Assembly: GCA_003024985.2 (NCBI GenBank)
Contig: PXIH01S0011383.1
Length of the DNA stretch: 10,574 nt
Strand: one strand, 5' to 3'
From: Euperipatoides rowelli
Lineage: Eukaryota > Onychophora > Udeonychophora > Euonychophora > Peripatopsidae
Below are positions 7,316 to 10,574 of this stretch, one piece after another. Each line of letters opens with the position of its first letter. Positions within the stretch are counted from its first letter, which is position 1. Under the pieces are notes generated by a model. That model was not told the origin of the DNA, made no database searches, and saw only the letters and a program-made list of their open reading frames with translations. A program made the position numbers and the translations under genes.

Positions 7316-7549
7316 TTTTATACAAGTAGAAAAAAAGTTTACAAGTGTATGATGTGTATTAAAAATGGAGTGGCCAATCCTGAATCACCCCCGGCACAGG
7401 CCTCCATTAAAAGCTGCCGTAGAGGAGTCTTGAGATGCACACCTATAGATTCAAGCCCCTCAGTGCTTTAGGCTATTATAGATACACCGCAGAAGTTACC
7501 TCCCTTCTCTAATACTATCATACTAATAAAAAAAGGACATAAAGAATGA
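7316..7549 (+). pseudogene. Possible unknown short gene between capsid candidate and PolB
   Basis: A plus-strand frame from about 7316 contains FYTSRKKVYKCMMC and, after ATG 7349, NGVANPESPPAQ and SCRRGVLRCTPIDSS. It has one stop, TAG 7469-7471, and ends at TGA 7547-7549. Base composition is clearly richer in G and C than the surroundings and the residue mix is protein-like, with a C-x2-C pair and two later cysteines. No family is recognised. It ends 38 bases before the end of the convergent polymerase. It could instead be an insertion of unrelated DNA that replaced the C-terminus of the preceding gene. Confidence 0.3.
7525..7530 (+). terminator. AATAAA polyadenylation-type signal after the structural genes
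   Basis: AATAAA lies near the end of the plus-strand block, 57 bases before the end of the convergent polymerase gene. It is in the expected place for the 3' end of a late transcript. It could also be chance. Confidence 0.3.
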
Positions 7550-7586
7550 AAATAAAAAATATATATTAGATTTCATTGGATTAATG

Positions 7587-9420
7587 TCATAATCTAAAAT
7601 GTCTGTAACTAAGACATGTAACTCCATCCTCTAGAATGAATTTTTTAACATCTAGAGGACAGAGTGCTCTTTTAGAAGTTTTGAGGGTATATAATTGATC
7701 TCTATCCAATTGTATAGTGACTACATATTGGTAGTTACTATACCATTGGATAGACATGTCTTAAAATCCTTGAAACTTATCTTATTTTTAATAACGGATT
7801 TTGTTATTCCTTTTAGTTACGGACTCTTCTTCTACTTTATTATAGTCATTTTACTCCGTAATCCAATGAATTCCATCATAATTTTTCCCTTATTTTCATT
7901 TTTCATGAACCCCGGAGCTAACCTGTTTTGTCCAAGGGTAATGCCATAAAGATTATTTACAGGATAATTTGAAGTATCAAAGTGCCTAGAAAAAGTTTGA
8001 TTGATCATACCATGATACAAATAATTCATATGTGTTTGATACTGGAATGAACCTGTATCATGATAGAGCACTTATAGAATACCTCGATACTTCAGCACCA
8101 TTATATTGTAATGTAAATCATAAGCCTTGAATTTGCTCAATCTAAGATTGCCATTCCAACATAGATGGGCTTATCAAAAAGAATTTGCTTTCTATAAAGA
8201 TGCACAGCAGCTAAATTGTCATCAAAATTTGTACTTGATTTAAAACTGGCTTTTGCGATTTGTTTTCGCAGTTTCCCAGGACTCACACAAGACTATATTT
8301 TGACAGTTATTATAGATTCATCATCTTGCCGAAGACAGAATTATTCATAAGTTTATAAAGATTTCTTCGAAAATCATCAGTGACTTTCTGTCTCAACGTT
8401 GTATTGAGCTCTATTTAAAATTCAACCAGGGCTGCTGGGAAAATTTAATACATCTATGTATTTTAATAAGTACAAAGCCAAGTTTTAAGTACATCTGTAG
8501 GGTTCTACAGTACCCCACATACTTCCTTTTAGGATTCATGTTGTGAGCAATTTTTTCACCCTACAAGCCTTATAGTTCTTACCTAAATATAGCGAGTCCC
8601 ATTTTTTATCCACTAGTTCACTAAATGGGGCTAGTTGGAACTCATTGTGAAGTTCATGTAGATTATTGGTGTAATCTAAATCCACCTCTAAAATGTACCC
8701 GGTAGGTGCATCGTCGGGGTGGATGGTAATGTCTTGAGTCATGATTTCTTCATCACTTAACCACGTGAAATTATTCACAGGGCGAGGCTGCTTTATTGAC
8801 CATCCATACAAATTATTTACATCAAAATACATGAGGTAATTGATGTCCTGGTCAGAATTATAGTCAGCCATATATGGTTACTCGCCTTTGCATGTTGGTG
8901 AGTCACCTGGGATATGCCACCACATATCCCGCATTCTATTAACATAATCATCCATAATCCTGTAATAGCTGTAATTAACTTTGGTATGCTTTAACATAGC
9001 ATTCCAAGATAATCCTGGAGCAGTAAAGAAGTGCATGGGGTCTAATTTATAATGTTTTTGTAGGTAAGTCTAAACTGCTCGAAAATGTCAACTAAAATCA
9101 AAACATCACATTTCAGATACAGATCACTATACTCGCCTATTGTCTGTAAATTAAATTTATTCCAGACATTAAAAGCATGTTGATACTCAGCATCTGAAAT
9201 AAGCGTGTCAGTTAAATCAGAATAAAATTAATCTTGAGGCGGTAACTGACGTTCCAGATATCGGTCCATATGGTCTATATACTGTTAGGGAAATACTCCC
9301 ATTCTTAAAATAAGGCTATGTGTAGCCTTGTCATGGAAATTTTTTATTATGACCTCAAACTGTGTGGGTTCTAATCTTTCGGCTAAGCTGGAAGATAGGA
9401 ACCAGTAATCAGTTTTGGTT
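7587..9420 (-). pseudogene. PolB: Family B DNA polymerase (protein-primed, DNA_pol_B_2 type), 5'-truncated
   Basis: Reading 9420 down to 7587, this is a viral and transposon-type PolB, which would replicate the element's linear genome. In order: FLSSSLAERL near 9380, [20 protein letters not shown] (9083-9142), HFFTAPGLSWNAMLKH near 9005-9040, motif A FDVNNLYGWSI near 8790-8825 with its catalytic Asp, GYILEVDLDY near 8675-8705, motif B KLMNNSVFGK at 8325-8354, motif C YHDTGS at 8048-8065, IMMEFIGLRSKM near 7845-7880, and an end with PLDVKKFILEDG up to TGA 7587-7589. Breaks include TAA 9285-9287, 9228-9230, 8878-8880 and 8310-8312, and shifts near 9060, 8085 and 7835. Motif C should be DTDS; Asp to Gly removes a metal ligand. 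The N-terminal exonuclease part and any terminal-protein region are absent beyond 9420. It converges with the structural genes. Confidence 0.85.
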
Positions 9421-10140
9421 GGGTTATATTTTGGGCCCCTGGGGAAAAATGCTGGAGGGCCCCATTCCCATATATTAACAAATTTATTACAATTAGTAAA
9501 ACTTTTGCAAAGGAAACAGAGGGATTACAAAGTTAGCCCACCAGTGAGATCCATAATTCCTAAAAATCAAATGTGAAAAGGTGTAAGCAAATACTGTGAA
9601 ATTTCATTGGAAATTAAAAAATATATTTATTGATTTTTTGGGAGAAGATTTTTCGCCTTTTTAATATACAATTGTACAAACACAGTAAACAAAATAAGGG
9701 CTATCTTTTAAATAAAATCTGACAATTTTTCAAGCCATCTTCTTTCTTATTTTTTAAAGAAATCTTCGATGATCTTTTACAACAAACAAATATTTTTTAA
9801 ATATTGTGTTAAAATAAAGAGAAGAATGATATAAATATCTCTAAATATTAAAAAATCTTAATATTACATGCTAATTAATATAATAAAAAGTATTCATTTC
9901 ATTATTAACTTTGCCAAACTAAATGACACAGAAAAAAAATCTGCCAATATAAAATTTCAATAAAAGTATCACCATGACTGTGAGTGAATGTAAGCTGTCA
10001 ATATTGTTTGTGGCTACCGGCTATGTACCTCATTTCTTTAAGAGCGGAATGACCTTCTTAAACCATGGGTTCCTATAAACCACATACCAAGGGGAGAGGC
10101 AATGCACCCTGAGTACCACTTTAGGAGAGGTGCCAAAAAA
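9421..10140. other. Flanking DNA without recognised genes
   Basis: Immediately beyond the polymerase remnant is a short GC-rich patch with two GGGCCC cores (9433-9467) in otherwise AT-rich DNA, which may mark the break between element and host. From 9480 to 10000 the sequence is AT-rich with no frames. 10006-10140 is more balanced but matches nothing I recognise. No terminal inverted repeat matching the left side was found by eye. Confidence 0.55.
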
Positions 10141-10163
10141 TATTTTTTTTAGGGAGGAGGTGC

Positions 10164-10247
10164 GGTGCAGGGTGGGTGGGGTGTGAGGGTGCAGGGTCGG
10201 GTATGAGGGTGTAGGGTTGGGTGTGAGGGTGCAGGATTGTGTGGGGC
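10164..10247 (+). repeat. G-rich minisatellite, about 20-bp unit
   Basis: Units at 10164-10187 (24 bases), 10188-10207, 10208-10227 and 10228-10247 each start GGTGCAGG or GGTGTAGG, and the first three end TGAG. The tract is G-rich on the plus strand with few C bases and continues as degenerate G-rich DNA on both sides. The minus strand has an open frame across it only because the complement is Pro/His/Thr-rich low complexity. Confidence 0.85.
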
Positions 10248-10300
10248 AGGGGGTGCATTCTTGTAGTGTTTAATTTTGATTGTAATGAAATTAAACATTA

Positions 10301-10412
10301 CAAAATAAGGCAGAAAGTCAACCAAACATCCAGACAACTAAAAAAAAGTTTATCAAAATAAGAGACAGTCAACAAAATGTCCAGACAACTAAAAAAAGTA
10401 CTTATCAAAATA
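10301..10412 (+). repeat. Tandem repeat of about 52 bp, two copies plus a partial third
   Basis: Copy 1 spans 10301-10353 and copy 2 spans 10354-10405. Both begin CAAAATAAG, contain TCCAGACAACTAAAAAAA and end TTAT. A third copy is started at 10406 (CAAAATA) and lost. The copies differ by a handful of substitutions and small indels. Confidence 0.85.
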
Positions 10413-10574
10413 TTTGTCAAGGGGGTGGCAAAAGTCAGTTCAGCCCCGGGTGCTCGTCAGTCATGGCATGCCTCTGTCACCGGGAATCCCATGCCAAGGC
10501 TGCCGGTAACTGTCTAAAAATCCAAAGTGATTTTCTCTCCATCGATCACTACATCTTTACTCAAAGAAATATAG
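10413..10574. other. Flanking DNA, no gene seen
   Basis: A moderately GC-rich stretch without open frames. TGGCATG at 10464-10470 and CATGCCA at 10490-10496 form a 7-base inverted repeat with a 19-base loop, of unknown meaning. The window ends without a recognisable boundary. Confidence 0.5.

Noticed and set aside
7695-7949. Open frame of 84 codons on plus, hydrophobic
   Set aside because: It lies antisense to the polymerase remnant, whose conserved motifs on the minus strand explain the interval; its hydrophobic content is what the complement of AT-rich coding DNA gives.
8536-8871. Separate 111-residue protein beginning MADYNSDQD
   Set aside because: The Met is internal. Upstream codons beyond the stop at 8878-8880 continue the same polymerase in the same frame, so this is one piece of the PolB pseudogene.
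2064-9475. Terminal inverted repeats bounding the element
   Set aside because: I compared the sequence before 2200 with the reverse complement beyond 9420 by eye and found no convincing match; the right side is truncated, so its natural end is not in the window.
10149-10337. 62-codon minus frame rich in Pro, His and Thr
   Set aside because: It is the translation of the G-rich minisatellite and is low-complexity by construction.
10464-10496. Hairpin with TGGCATG/CATGCCA arms as a terminator or RNA element
   Set aside because: Seven-base arms around a 19-base loop with no gene nearby are expected by chance in a sequence of this length.
1-10574. CRISPR array, tRNA, rRNA or bacterial operon
   Set aside because: No regularly spaced identical repeats, no cloverleaf-like sequence and no Shine-Dalgarno-led genes were seen; promoters and gene remnants are eukaryotic and viral in type.

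Overview
The window looks like animal nuclear DNA, probably vertebrate, carrying one decayed endogenous virus-like element. Evidence for a eukaryotic host: long AT-rich gene-free flanks, a minisatellite, tandem and interspersed repeats, CCAAT plus TATA promoter blocks, a splice-acceptor-like tract, AATAAA signals, and no bacterial gene structure. The species cannot be read from the sequence. The element belongs by recognisable remnants to the Polinton/Maverick-adintovirus group (integrating double-stranded DNA viruses of animals with a family B DNA polymerase). Two single N bases (4159 and 4958) show the assembly is not fully resolved.

Layout. 1 to about 1600 is host-like, gene-free DNA. 1597-1905 holds a degenerate interspersed repeat whose copies carry YY1-like and ETS-like motifs. 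2064-4500 is a cluster of small, mostly unrecognised plus-strand reading frames, organised by three promoter-like blocks (CCAAT boxes followed by TATA at 2202, 3331 and 4254). 4568-4863 is the start of a retrovirus-type integrase that stops just after its first catalytic Asp. 4870-7314 is a very tight plus-strand run of three structural-type genes: a conserved protein of unknown exact role (penton candidate), a PX/pVI-like membrane-active basic protein, and an F54H12.2-like protein (capsid candidate). 7316-7549 is a possible unknown short frame. 7587-9420 on the minus strand is a protein-primed type family B DNA polymerase, convergent with the structural genes and missing its 5' part. 9421-10574 is flanking DNA with a G-rich minisatellite and a 52-bp tandem repeat.

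How it fitted together. In related elements the integrase inserts the genome into host DNA, PolB copies it and the structural genes build a particle. Here every large gene has stops and frameshifts, integrase and PolB are truncated, motif C of PolB has lost a catalytic Asp, and no packaging ATPase or maturation protease is visible. The copy is therefore a dead fossil. The least explained part is the small-gene block at 2200-4500, which shows repeated C-C-C-H modules, a 7-residue repeat, a likely intron and a 36-bp repeat kept in frame.
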